64,000 nt of DNA from Salinimicrobium xinjiangense DSM 19287 (GCF_000423585.1 NZ_AUIG01000011.1:1-64000); one strand, 5' to 3'. Shown: positions 44,741 to 52,813, counted from the stretch's first letter. The notes: generated by a model not told the origin, from the letters alone. Made by a program: numbers and translations.

Positions 44741-44835
44741 TATTAAATTACGCCCCTGCAGGGCTTTGATGTGATGGCTTTGTTATTTTTCATCCCGCTT
44801 CACGGGATGCTGGTATATTACGCCCCCTCAGGGCT
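44741..44835. repeat. REP-like block downstream of the Y1 transposase
   Basis: Two units in inverse orientation (44741-44765, reading TACGCCCCTGCAGGGCT; 44814-44835, reading TTACGCCCCCTCAGGGCT) flank the hairpin CATCCCG-CTTCA-CGGGATG (44791-44809). This mirrors the unit-hairpin-unit block upstream of the transposase. Confidence 0.75.
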
Positions 44836-44888
44836 TTAAATTTTATTTCTTCCACAAAATGCGGGAGTGACTCAATAAAAAAAGAACT

Positions 44889-45704
44889 ATGACTAAGACA
44901 ATTCTAATAACTGGCGCCTCCAGCGGAATTGGCCGTGCAACCGCTAAACTCTTTGCTGAAAAAGGTTGGAATGTGGCCGCCACCATGCGTTCCCCCGAAG
45001 AAGAAAGCGAGCTAAGGGAAAGATCAAACCTGAAACTTTACAGGCTGGATGTGACAAAAAAGGAGCATCTGCAAAATATTATCTCACAGGTGGAAGATGA
45101 TTTCGCCTCTATAGATGTCTTGTTCAACAATGCCGGCTATGGCGCCGTGGGCGCTTTTGAAAAATCTACAGAAGAAGAGGTGCTACAGCAGTTCAGAGTG
45201 AATGTGTTTGGGGTAATGGAGCTCACCCGCGAATTCATTCCCTATTTCAAAAACAAAGGAGAGGGAATGATCATTAACACCTCCTCCGTAGTCGGCCGGT
45301 TTACCATTCCGCTGTACAGCCTGTACTGTTCGAGCAAATGGGCGCTTGAAGGTTTTACCGAAGCCCTGCAATATGAACTCAGGCAATTCAATATCAGGGT
45401 AAAAATGATCGAACCCGCAGCCATAAAAACAGATTTCCACGGCAGGTCGCTTATGGTCTTTGAAAATGATTCCGTTAAAGGTTATGAGAAGATGGAGAAA
45501 AATATTCTCAGCGGAATGAGAAAGCGGAATGAAAAGGCTTCGGGTCCCGAAGTAGTGGCAGAAACAGTTTGGAAAGCGGCGAACGATGGCAGTCAAAAAC
45601 TACGCTATCCTACCGGTAAAGGTGCGGGCGCAGTGCTGTTCGCCAGGAAGATCCTGCCAACTTCCTGGTTTAACAAAATGGTGCTCAAACAGCAGAATCG
45701 TTAG
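44889..45704 (+). CDS. SDR-family oxidoreductase
   Basis: 271 aa, classical short-chain dehydrogenase. [20 protein letters not shown] is the cofactor loop, NNAGYG the central motif, and [11 protein letters not shown] carries the catalytic YxxxK. The C-terminal [17 protein letters not shown] is typical of the retinol-dehydrogenase-like subgroup. The substrate is unknown. Its stop codon lies exactly at the start of a duplicated fragment of the flavoprotein gene found at 46548-47774, which marks a recombination junction. Confidence 0.85.
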   Translation: MTKTILITGASSGIGRATAKLFAEKGWNVAATMRSPEEESELRERSNLKLYRLDVTKKEHLQNIISQVEDDFASIDVLFNNAGYGAVGAFEKSTEEEVLQQFRVNVFGVMELTREFIPYFKNKGEGMIINTSSVVGRFTIPLYSLYCSSKWALEGFTEALQYELRQFNIRVKMIEPAAIKTDFHGRSLMVFENDSVKGYEKMEKNILSGMRKRNEKASGPEVVAETVWKAANDGSQKLRYPTGKGAGAVLFARKILPTSWFNKMVLKQQNR

Positions 45705-45795
45705 TCATAGCCTGCGCAGCCAAATACCCACCGGTCCAGGCATTCTGAAAATTGAAGCCGCCGGTGATAGCGTCGATATTTAAAACTTCTCTTGC
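45703..45795 (-). pseudogene. Duplicated 3' fragment of the BaiN/HI0933-like flavoprotein gene
   Basis: About 93 bp match 46557-46649 at roughly 90% identity. On the minus strand it still encodes [20 protein letters not shown] and [10 protein letters not shown], the flavoprotein C-terminus. Five of the codon differences are third-position and silent; one (GGG to AGA) changes a residue. The fragment has no start and no own stop. The silent pattern suggests it came from a diverged orthologue rather than from a recent local copy. Confidence 0.75.
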
Positions 45796-45900
45796 CCAAA
45801 AGTATAATTAAAGGTGCCTCTTTCCTATGGCTAAATTTACTGGAGATAGGAAATAAAGTGCTAATCAAGAATATATCTCAAAATTCAGTAAATTTAAAGA

Positions 45901-46369
45901 GTGAAAAATCAGCGGATTTATATTGACACGTCGGTCTTTGGCGGTTATATTGATGATGAATTTCAAGAATTTACAGTCCCGCTTTTTGAACGAATGCAAA
46001 AGGAGGAATTTATAATTCTATTTTCAGATGTTACCCAGGAAGAATTAGAATTTGCGCCTGAAAAGGTCAAAAAACTTGTAACGGGACTAAAAGAGGATCT
46101 AACAGAGTTAAATAAAACAGATGACGAAGTAGTTGAGTTGGCAGCAGAATTATTAATGAGTACGTAGTTGGCAAAACAAGTTATGCTGACTGTCTTCATA
46201 TTGCATTGGCGACAATTAATCGAGCTGATATTTTATTAAGCTGGAACTTTAAACGCATTGTAAATATCGAGCGGATACGGGGCTATATTCCATTAACATT
46301 AAAAATGGTTATAACCAATTGGAAATTCGCTCCCCAAGAGAATTAATGAGTTATGGAAACGAAGAATAA
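45901..46369 (+). pseudogene. PIN-domain toxin-like gene with two frameshifts
   Basis: Starting at GTG 45901, the first frame gives KNQRIYIDTSVFGGYIDDEF and continues to TDDEVVELAAEL, the N-terminal half of a PIN domain with the first acidic residue in IDTSVF. A shift near 46150 moves homology to EYVVGKTSYADCLHIALATI and SWNFKRIVNIERIRGY (second acidic site). A second shift near 46303 leads to KNGYNQLEIRSPRELMSYGN, ending at 46369. Joined, it would be about 155 aa, normal for the family. Two independent indels make sequencing error less likely than decay. Confidence 0.75.
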
Positions 46370-46508
46370 AAAAAAATTTGATGCTGTAGGATTCATGCGG
46401 GAGCAACGGAAGACATTGAGCGAGAAGTTAACAAAAATGACTAAATCCGAAATCATTGATTACTTTGAAAGAAAAGGATCGGAAAACAAAGTAAGGCCCC
46501 GTGGCTAA
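46353..46508 (+). CDS. Small protein, possible antitoxin partner of the PIN gene
   Basis: 51 aa: METKNKKKFDAVGFMREQRK opens it, followed by TLSEKLTKMTKSEIIDYFER and a basic end. It overlaps the end of the PIN pseudogene by 17 nt. Small proteins beginning with a KFDAVxFMR-type motif commonly accompany PIN proteins of this kind in Bacteroidetes, as far as I recall. The frame is intact even though the toxin frame is broken. Confidence 0.6.
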   Translation: METKNKKKFDAVGFMREQRKTLSEKLTKMTKSEIIDYFERKGSENKVRPRG

Positions 46509-46547
46509 CACTTCATGACTATAAATAATTGCTTTAAAATGTATTAA

Positions 46548-47774
46548 TTACAGGGCAGTCATAGCCTGCGCAGCCAAATACCCACCGGTCCAGGCATTCT
46601 GAAAATTGAAACCTCCCGTGATGGCATCGATATTTAAAACTTCCCCTGCCAGGAAGAGGTTTTTGCAGACCTTGCTTTCAAAAGTTTTAAAGTTCACCTC
46701 TTTAAGCTCCACGCCACCGGCTGTAACAAACTCCTCCTTAAAGGTACTTTTCCCATGCACCTGAAAACTGCCGCCGGTAAGCTGTTGCTGCAATTCTTCA
46801 AGCTGTTGTTTATTGAGGTCTGCCCATCGTATTTCAGCATCAATTCCTGAAGCATTCAACAGACTCTGCCACAGTCTTTTTGGAAGTTCGAATTGCGCAT
46901 ATTTATGTGGAAATTGCTTTGCATTTTCCTTTTTTAAGCGCAGCAGTTCTGCTTCCACTTCTTCAGAAGAAATTTCGGGAAGCCAGTTCACCTCGATTTC
47001 GAAGTTTTTTTTGTCGCTGAGCTCTCGCGCACCCCAGGCGGAAAGTTTCAGGATTGCCGGTCCGCTCATACCCCAGTGGGTGATCAATAAAGGTCCGGAG
47101 GTTCCCAGTTTTGTCCGCTTCAGTTTGACCACGGCATTTGTGGCAACTCCGGGCAGATCCTTTATCCGTTTATCGCTAATATTAAAGGTGAACAGCGAGG
47201 GGACACCGGGGACAATGCTATGACCAAGATCCTGCAGTAAATTCCACATTTTTGGGTTGCTTCCTGTGGCAATCATCACTTTTTTAGCGACAAAATTTTC
47301 CTGTGAAGTAGAGATCTCCCAGTGATCATTTTTCTGCTGCAGCCCCTGCACGGCTCTCTTGGTAAGCAGCTCAATTTTTAACCTTTTTGACTCCTGTAGA
47401 AACAAGTCTATTATTGTTTCTGAAGAATTCGACTCCGGAAACATTCGCCCGTCCTCCTCGATCTTCAGTGGTACCCCTCTCTTTTCGAACCATTCGATAG
47501 TATCGCCTGTCATGAAGGAGTGAAAAGGTCCGCGGAGTTCTTTTTCCCCCCGGGGATAATTCCGGGTTAGTTCTTTGGGAAGAAATTCGGCATGGGTGAC
47601 ATTGCATCTTCCGCCGCCGGAGATGCGTACCTTATTCAGCACATCCTTTCCTCTTTCGAGGATACAGATTTTGGCTTCAGGAGCCATTTCCGCAGCATTT
47701 ATAGCTGCAAAGAATCCGGCAGCACCGCCACCAATTATTACAATGTCAAAAGAAAGAGGTTCCAAAAATGTCAT
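46548..47774 (-). CDS. BaiN/HI0933-family NAD(P)/FAD-dependent flavoprotein
   Basis: 408 aa. FAD loop VIIGGGAAGFFAAINAAEMAP, then RGKDVLNKVRISGGGRCNVTHAE, the family signature, and a C-terminal [20 protein letters not shown] that binds the flavin. This is the HI0933/YhiN/BaiN family; its physiological reaction is uncertain. It is monocistronic and divergent from the first stress-type SDR gene. A fragment of a second allele of its 3' end lies at 45703-45795. Confidence 0.85.
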   Translation of the reverse strand: MTFLEPLSFDIVIIGGGAAGFFAAINAAEMAPEAKICILERGKDVLNKVRISGGGRCNVTHAEFLPKELTRNYPRGEKELRGPFHSFMTGDTIEWFEKRGVPLKIEEDGRMFPESNSSETIIDLFLQESKRLKIELLTKRAVQGLQQKNDHWEISTSQENFVAKKVMIATGSNPKMWNLLQDLGHSIVPGVPSLFTFNISDKRIKDLPGVATNAVVKLKRTKLGTSGPLLITHWGMSGPAILKLSAWGARELSDKKNFEIEVNWLPEISSEEVEAELLRLKKENAKQFPHKYAQFELPKRLWQSLLNASGIDAEIRWADLNKQQLEELQQQLTGGSFQVHGKSTFKEEFVTAGGVELKEVNFKTFESKVCKNLFLAGEVLNIDAITGGFNFQNAWTGGYLAAQAMTAL

Positions 47775-47830
47775 TTTTCAGCCCCAAAGGTAGAGATTTC
47801 TCACAGACGTTATTCTTTGTTTAAAGCTGC

Positions 47831-47849
47831 GCTAAATCTTTCTTAAACA
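47831..47849 (+). promoter_or_regulatory. Conserved upstream motif of the first tandem SDR gene
   Basis: GCTAAATCTTTCTTAAACA is identical over 19 nt to the sequence upstream of the second SDR gene. It ends 48 nt before the start codon at 47897. It probably marks a shared promoter or operator. Confidence 0.5.
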
Positions 47850-47896
47850 CCTTCATTTCAGGCCGTTGTTTTATTAACTTAATAAAAATGAAAATT

Positions 47897-48745
47897 ATGA
47901 GTAAACCAGAAAATTTTCCGGAACAGGATCAAAATCTACCCGGCAAAGAGCATAAAATGAATCCGGAACCTGAAGTAATCAGGAAGAATTATAAAGGAAG
48001 TGAAAAATTAAAGGGCAAAGTGGCCCTTATAACAGGTGGCGACAGCGGTATTGGTCGTAGCGTGGCCGTACATTTCGCCCATGAGGGTGCCAATGTTGCT
48101 ATTGTCTACCTCGCTGCCGACAAAGATGCTGAAGACACAAAAAAGATGGTGGAAGAAGCAGGGCAGGAATGCCTTGTCTTAAAGGGAGATTTGAAGGAGG
48201 AGCAATTTTGCCGGCAGATCGTAAAGGAAACCGTAGAGCGTTTTGGCGGACTCAATATTCTGGTCAACAATGCTGCCATCCAGTACCCGAAAGAATCTCC
48301 CGGGCAAATAGATGCAAAGCAACTGCATGATACCTTCAGGACCAATATCTACTCTTTTTTCTTTACTGTAGAAGAAGCGCTTAAACATTTGAAGGAAGGC
48401 GATACGATCATCAATACAACATCAGTCGTGTCTTACTGGGGTCACGAGATGCTGCTGGATTATTCCAGTACAAAAGGAGCGATTACCTCCTACACCAGGT
48501 CACTTGCAAAAATGCTGGCACAGAAAAACATCAGGGTTAACGGTGTGGCTCCGGGACCCATATGGACTCCTCTTATTCCGGCTACTTTTGATGAAGTTTC
48601 AGAATTTGGCCAGAATACGCCAATGGGCCGCGCAGGCCAACCCAGTGAAGTGGCACCGGCCTATGTTTTTCTCGCCAGCGAAGACAGCACGTATATTACG
48701 GGGCAGGTCATTCATGTGAATGGCGGAATGGTGGTAGGTGCATAA
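47897..48745 (+). CDS. General-stress-type SDR oxidoreductase (paralogue 1)
   Basis: 282 aa from ATG 47897, chosen because it matches the start of the paralogue (MSKP) and the motif spacing; an ATG three codons upstream is possible. The N-terminal tail EHKMNPEPEVIRKNYKGSEKLKG precedes the Rossmann loop ITGGDSGIGRS, NNAAIQYP and the catalytic YSSTKGAITSYTR. This is the YghA/GSP39 group, linked in other bacteria to oxidative or osmotic stress. It is a tandem paralogue of the next gene. Confidence 0.85.
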   Translation: MSKPENFPEQDQNLPGKEHKMNPEPEVIRKNYKGSEKLKGKVALITGGDSGIGRSVAVHFAHEGANVAIVYLAADKDAEDTKKMVEEAGQECLVLKGDLKEEQFCRQIVKETVERFGGLNILVNNAAIQYPKESPGQIDAKQLHDTFRTNIYSFFFTVEEALKHLKEGDTIINTTSVVSYWGHEMLLDYSSTKGAITSYTRSLAKMLAQKNIRVNGVAPGPIWTPLIPATFDEVSEFGQNTPMGRAGQPSEVAPAYVFLASEDSTYITGQVIHVNGGMVVGA

Positions 48746-48763
48746 AAACATCATCTAATAGAC

Positions 48764-48782
48764 GCTAAATCTTTCTTAAACA
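48764..48782 (+). promoter_or_regulatory. Conserved upstream motif of the second tandem SDR gene
   Basis: The same 19-nt sequence as at 47831-47849, ending 53 nt before the start codon at 48835. Confidence 0.5.
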
Positions 48783-48834
48783 TTCGGCAGCCTTAAAAGC
48801 TGTTCTATAACTTTAAGTTCAAAAGCGAGAAGTT

Positions 48835-49692
48835 ATGAGCAAACCAAAGGATCTTCCGAAGCAGGAACAGGAAAAGCAGCCCGGGAAACAGCAAAAAATG
48901 CATCCCGAGCCAGAGGTGATTCGAAAAGACTATAAGGGCAGTGATAAACTGAAAGGGAAAGTCGCTCTAATTACAGGTGGCGATAGCGGAATTGGCCAGA
49001 GCGTAGCTGTTCATTTTGCCAAAGAAGGCGCCAAAGTGGCTATAGTCTATCTTTCTGAAGACAAGGACGCCAAAGAAACGGTCAAAATGACCGAAAAAGC
49101 AGGCTCTGAAGGCCTGGCTATAAAAGGTGATCTTAAAGATGAGAAGTTTTGCAGGGAAGTGGTACAGAAGACGGTGGATAAGTTCGGCGGACTCAACATC
49201 CTGGTGAATAATGCTGCCATGCAATTTCCTAAAGAAGAGCCGGAGGAAGTGACTTCAGAGCAGGTTCGGACGACTTTTGAAACTAATATTTATCCTTATT
49301 TTTTTACGGTGAATGAAGCCTTAAAACACCTTTCTGAAGGGGATAGTATCATTAATACAACTTCGGTAACGGCATACCGCGGCAGTGAACATTTGCTCGA
49401 CTATTCCAGCACCAAAGGGGCAATTACCGCCTATACCCGCTCCCTCTCAAAAATGCTTGCAGAAAAGAACATTCGGGTAAATGGCGTGGCTCCGGGTCCT
49501 ATCTGGACACCACTGATTCCGGCGAGCTTTGACGCAGAACATGTGGCGGAATTCGGTAAAAAAGTTCCGTTGGGAAGAGCGGGACAGCCGAGTGAAGTTG
49601 GTCCGGCTTATGTCTTTTTAGCCAGTAAGGACGGTAGTTATATTACGGGGCAGGTGATCCACGTCAATGGTGGCGAAGTAGTAGGAGCATAG
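48835..49692 (+). CDS. General-stress-type SDR oxidoreductase (paralogue 2)
   Basis: 285 aa. It has the same layout as the preceding SDR: polar tail with QKMHPEPEVIRKDYKGSDKL, ITGGDSGIGQS cofactor loop, NNAAMQFP, YSSTKGAITAYTR catalytic block, and a C-terminal YITGQVIHVNGGEVVGA. High similarity over the full length and the shared upstream motif show tandem duplication. Its stop codon directly abuts the start of the SemiSWEET gene (TAGATG), so the two are co-transcribed. Confidence 0.86.
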   Translation: MSKPKDLPKQEQEKQPGKQQKMHPEPEVIRKDYKGSDKLKGKVALITGGDSGIGQSVAVHFAKEGAKVAIVYLSEDKDAKETVKMTEKAGSEGLAIKGDLKDEKFCREVVQKTVDKFGGLNILVNNAAMQFPKEEPEEVTSEQVRTTFETNIYPYFFTVNEALKHLSEGDSIINTTSVTAYRGSEHLLDYSSTKGAITAYTRSLSKMLAEKNIRVNGVAPGPIWTPLIPASFDAEHVAEFGKKVPLGRAGQPSEVGPAYVFLASKDGSYITGQVIHVNGGEVVGA

Positions 49693-49959
49693 ATGATAGG
49701 CTGGACAGAAGTTTTGGGCCTTACAGCCGGAATTTTTACTACTGCGGCCGTTGCTCCGCAAATCTGGAAGGCTTGGAAGACCAAAGAGGTGGATGATGTT
49801 TCCCCGGGGATGTTCTTTGTGCTCATCACAGGACTCGCCCTGTGGGTGATCTACGGAGTATTAACCGGAGATATCCCCATCATCGCCACCAACGGAGTGG
49901 CGTTTTGTCTGAATGTCTTTATGCTATTCCTTATTTACCGGTATCGCGAGAAAGTTTAG
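49693..49959 (+). CDS. SemiSWEET sugar transporter (PQ-loop)
   Basis: 88 aa, three membrane helices. The PQ-loop motif is AAVAPQIWKAWKTKEVDDVSP in helix 1, and helix 3 has TNGVAFCLNVFMLFLIYRY with the conserved Asn. This is one three-helix repeat that works as a dimer to equilibrate small sugars across the inner membrane. Zero spacing to the upstream SDR suggests the SDR and transporter share a substrate or stress condition; that link is inference. Confidence 0.85.
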   Translation: MIGWTEVLGLTAGIFTTAAVAPQIWKAWKTKEVDDVSPGMFFVLITGLALWVIYGVLTGDIPIIATNGVAFCLNVFMLFLIYRYREKV

Positions 49960-50006
49960 CTCATAAGGCCATAAGCTGTTAATCTTACTTAAATCTCAAC
50001 TAACAG

Positions 50007-50017
50007 ATTCTTAAACA
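50007..50017 (+). promoter_or_regulatory. Shortened copy of the SDR upstream motif before the GntA-like gene
   Basis: ATTCTTAAACA matches the core of the 19-nt SDR motif and ends 48 nt before the start codon at 50065, the same distance as for the first SDR gene. Confidence 0.4.
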
Positions 50018-50064
50018 CTTTTGTAGATGAGCCTTCAGAAGTTATTTTTATCAAAATATAATTT

Positions 50065-50748
50065 ATGTCCCGTGTTACAGCCCCCGGAGTGGAAAAGGAA
50101 TCCGCTTCTTCTAGAGCAGAATTTGAAGATTTTATAATTGGAAAAGACCATCCATGCTTAATGGCTCAGACCGTATTTAGCATGGACAAGGTGGACTTCC
50201 ATGAATATAATGACTTCGGAAGCAGGGAAACGGCCAAAGCCATTCTTGCCGACCTGAAGCAATACATAGCCGCTTTCGATTTTGAATCTAATGAATTCCT
50301 CACTTTTTTGGCTGCCTTTAAAGGCAAACAGGATAATTCTGAAGAGGAATTTGAAAAAACACTCTGGGAGCAGCTACAACATCTGCATGAGGTCGATGAT
50401 GCCGATTGGGATGAGGCGGTAAGCCCCGATCCGGAAGATAAAAATTTCAGCTTTAGCCTGGGGGGCAAAGCTTTTTATATAGTTGGTCTGCACCCAAACA
50501 GCTCCCGAAAAGCCCGGCAGGCTCCTTATCCTGCTATAGCTTTTAACCTCCACTGGCAGTTTGAGAAGCTGCGGGAAATGAATACCTATCACACCGTAAG
50601 AGATAAAATAAGGGAGCGGGATATTGAGCTGCAGGGAAATATAAATCCTATGCTCGAGGATTTTGGAGAGCGCAGTGAAGCCAGGCAATATAGTGGAAGA
50701 AAAGTTGGAGAAGAGTGGAAATGTCCTTTTCTTAACCACAAAAAATAA
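50065..50748 (+). CDS. GntA-like heme-dependent N-hydroxylase (YqcI/YcgG family)
   Basis: 227 aa. DHPCLMAQTVFSMDK near the N-terminus, the central LHPNSSRKARQAPYPAIAFN, and the C-terminal GERSEARQYSGRKVGEEWKC are family marks of YqcI/YcgG proteins. Members such as GntA use heme and oxygen to hydroxylate a guanidino nitrogen. The substrate here is unknown. It is 2 bp upstream of a PaiB-like gene, which overlaps a DUF1989 gene, forming a compact three-gene operon. That company supports a guanidino or amino nitrogen metabolite as substrate. Confidence 0.8.
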   Translation: MSRVTAPGVEKESASSRAEFEDFIIGKDHPCLMAQTVFSMDKVDFHEYNDFGSRETAKAILADLKQYIAAFDFESNEFLTFLAAFKGKQDNSEEEFEKTLWEQLQHLHEVDDADWDEAVSPDPEDKNFSFSLGGKAFYIVGLHPNSSRKARQAPYPAIAFNLHWQFEKLREMNTYHTVRDKIRERDIELQGNINPMLEDFGERSEARQYSGRKVGEEWKCPFLNHKK

Positions 50749-50750
50749 AC

Positions 50751-51371
50751 ATGTTCCGGCAACAGAAATATCTAAAGAAAGATCCGCAGTACATTTACGA
50801 TTTTATACAACAGCATCCCTTTGCAACTTTCGTGCTGCAGGGAGAAGAATTGCTGGCTACTCACATTCCCGTATTGATCACCGGTACTCCGGAAAAATTC
50901 CTTTTATACGGACATATTGCTGAAGCTAATGAACAGTACAAATTTCTGAAAGATGGGCTTGAAGCGCTGCTTATCTTCCAGGGTGCTCATGGATACGTAT
51001 CCTCTTCCTGGTATAAAGACATGAATATTAGCACCTGGGATTATTCGGCTGTACATGTCAATGTAAAGCTGAAACTGCAATCCCGGGAAGAACTGGAAAA
51101 CAGCCTGCAAAACCTTATTCAGAAGTTTGAGAAAGATCAGAGGTGCCCGATCTATTACAAGGATCTTCCGGATGATATGGTGGAAGATCATCTTCCTCTC
51201 ATCACAGGGTTCTGGTGTGAACCTGTAAAAGTACAGGCCATAGCGAAACTTCACCAGGGTTTTGAGAAAGATGATGTAGAATCGGTGCGCCGGCACCTGG
51301 AAGAGCGGCAGGATCCTTTATCTTCGAAACTTAGCGAAAATTTGAAAAAAGAACATGGTACAGATCATTGA
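50751..51371 (+). CDS. PaiB-family FMN-binding protein
   Basis: 206 aa. MFRQQKYLKKDPQYIYDFIQ, HPFATFVLQGEELLATHIPV, FQGAHGYVSSSWY and STWDYSAVHVN are characteristic of the PaiB FMN-binding split-barrel family. Bacillus PaiB is described as a transcriptional regulator, but an oxidoreductase or FMN-dependent role is equally compatible. It starts 2 bp after the GntA-like gene and overlaps the DUF1989 gene by 17 nt. Confidence 0.88.
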   Translation: MFRQQKYLKKDPQYIYDFIQQHPFATFVLQGEELLATHIPVLITGTPEKFLLYGHIAEANEQYKFLKDGLEALLIFQGAHGYVSSSWYKDMNISTWDYSAVHVNVKLKLQSREELENSLQNLIQKFEKDQRCPIYYKDLPDDMVEDHLPLITGFWCEPVKVQAIAKLHQGFEKDDVESVRRHLEERQDPLSSKLSENLKKEHGTDH

Positions 51372-51936
51372 AAAACAAAGCGGCGCGGCATTTAAGCTCC
51401 AAAAAGGGCAAAAATTAAAGGTTATTGATCCGCAGGGGGAACAGGTAAGCGACATGGTACTGTTCAATGCCGAAGATACACGGGAAAAGATCTCCTCCGG
51501 AAAAACCCTTGATTTTGAAGAAAGCATATTGATCACCAAAGGCAACTGGTTGTGGAGTAACCGCAGCAATAAGATGATGAAGATCCTGGAAGATACTAAT
51601 GGGCGAAATGATTTCCTTTTAGCACCCTGCAGCCCGGAAACTTTTAAGATCATGTATAACAACCCTAACTATCATCCCAGCTGCTTCGAAAACCTCTATA
51701 CCAACCTCGCCCCTTTCGGAATAGAACCCGATGATGTGCCCACGGCTTTCAACATTTTTATGAACGTGCAGTTTGATGAGAATGGCAAACTAAGTGTGGA
51801 TCCGCCGTTGAGCCAATCCGGAGACTACATTCTCTTCGAAGCCGAAATGGACCTCATCGTCGCCCTCACCGCCTGCTCTGCCGAAGACAGCAACAACGGC
51901 AGCTTCAAACCTATCCACTACGAGATCCTGGATTAG
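51355..51936 (+). CDS. DUF1989 (urea carboxylase-associated) protein
   Basis: 193 aa. The core motif LLAPCSPETFKIMYN...NYHPSCFENL supplies the Cys/His set that binds zinc in DUF1989 proteins. Relatives in this family include the carboxyguanidine deiminase subunits CgdA and CgdB, which act on guanidine-derived carboxylates. It is coupled to PaiB by a 17-nt overlap and ends the operon ahead of a terminator. A hydrolytic or deiminase step on a nitrogen-rich metabolite is likely; the substrate is not known. Confidence 0.82.
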   Translation: MVQIIEKQSGAAFKLQKGQKLKVIDPQGEQVSDMVLFNAEDTREKISSGKTLDFEESILITKGNWLWSNRSNKMMKILEDTNGRNDFLLAPCSPETFKIMYNNPNYHPSCFENLYTNLAPFGIEPDDVPTAFNIFMNVQFDENGKLSVDPPLSQSGDYILFEAEMDLIVALTACSAEDSNNGSFKPIHYEILD

Positions 51937-51987
51937 AACACAAAATCAGAAAGAATTCTGGGAGATCTCACAGAAAAAAGACATAAA

Positions 51988-52015
51988 AAAAATCCGGAGT
52001 GCCCTCCGGATTTTT
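51988..52015. terminator. Bidirectional terminator after the DUF1989 gene
   Basis: AAATCCGGAG-TGCC-CTCCGGATTT is a 10-bp stem with A and T runs on either side, able to end transcription from both directions. Confidence 0.8.
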
Positions 52016-52039
52016 CTATAACACTATTAAGAACCCGAA

Positions 52040-52135
52040 TCAAATTTGTGAAAGCAAGTAGTTTATATAAATAGCTGCTATTACACCGAAAACAAAAACA
52101 GCAAATAATACAGTTTTATTGATCCTAAATTTCAT
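52040..52135 (-). CDS. Candidate 31-aa single-pass membrane peptide
   Basis: The minus-strand frame begins MKFRINKTVLFAVFVFGVIA and ends in a YINYLLSQI stretch. It is one membrane helix after a basic N-terminus. It lies directly upstream (minus strand) of the bidirectional terminator and downstream of an AT-rich promoter-like region, which supports a real transcript. No family is recognised, and chance coding cannot be excluded. Confidence 0.35.
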   Translation of the reverse strand: MKFRINKTVLFAVFVFGVIAAIYINYLLSQI

Positions 52136-52480
52136 TCTCAGATTTGATTCTGAAATAAATGTATGAATTACGGTTTTCCGTAATACATTCTTAACAAAGC
52201 TTTAGTTCCTTTTTGTGATTATATTCGATGAAAGACTTGATTCATCGACAAATTGTAAAAGCTGCATTTTCTTTTGTACAGCAGTTTTCATTGTTGCCTC
52301 CCGGATCAATACAGGAAGTAAATTCTCTTCTGCTAAAAGGAAGATCAATATCATTTCTTAAATCAAATCTTTTTACAATGAATCTACAGAAGTTTCTCTA
52401 CCAGGATTCAAATAGTTTTCTCGGAAGCCACTGTTTATGCATTTTATTGTAATATTGCATTTAATAAATAATTAGAGATC

Positions 52481-52813
52481 ATGGGAATCACTAAATCCGA
52501 AATATTTTCTGAAGAACAGAACAAAATTGCTTCTATGGCCAAGGTATTAGGTCATCCCGCCAGGATCTCAATCCTGCAGCAGCTTTTTGAAAGTAACACC
52601 TGTATTTGTGGGGACCTGGTAGATAAGATCGGTCTGGCCCAGCCCACCATTTCTCAACACCTGAAGGAACTGAAAAACGCCGGACTCATCAAAGGAAATG
52701 TGGAAGGCACCAGTGTTTGTTATTGCATCCACAGAGAAAACTGGGTCGCCATGAAGAAATTGCTCATTTCCTTTCTGGACCATGATATTTCCACAACTTC
52801 ACAATGCTGCTAA
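52481..52813 (+). CDS. arsR: ArsR/SmtB-family arsenite-responsive repressor
   Basis: 110 aa, winged helix. NTCICGDLV (C41, C43) is the alpha-3 metal-sensing motif of ArsR-type sensors, directly followed by the recognition helix QPTISQHLKELKNAGLIKG. The C-terminus ends SQCC, possible extra thiol ligands. It should leave its operator when As(III) binds. It heads the arsR-metallophosphoesterase-acr3 operon (18 and 21 bp gaps). Confidence 0.9.
   Translation: MGITKSEIFSEEQNKIASMAKVLGHPARISILQQLFESNTCICGDLVDKIGLAQPTISQHLKELKNAGLIKGNVEGTSVCYCIHRENWVAMKKLLISFLDHDISTTSQCC

Larger units (their letters stand above)
51937..52480. other. Intergenic region between the GntA and arsenic operons
   Basis: This 544-bp region contains the terminator at 51988-52015, the 31-aa ORF, a hairpin ATTACGG-TTTT-CCGTAAT at 52167-52184 with extra outer AATGT/ACATT pairing (52158-52189), and the arsR promoter. 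A 74-codon plus-strand frame (52228-52452) has no motif and is not called. Just before arsR, TTATTGTAATATTGCATTTA (52448-52467) is AT-rich with partial symmetry and is a possible ArsR site. Confidence 0.5.

Noticed and set aside
52228-52452. 74-codon frame upstream of arsR
   Set aside because: AT-rich, no conserved motif, and it covers the likely promoter region of arsR.
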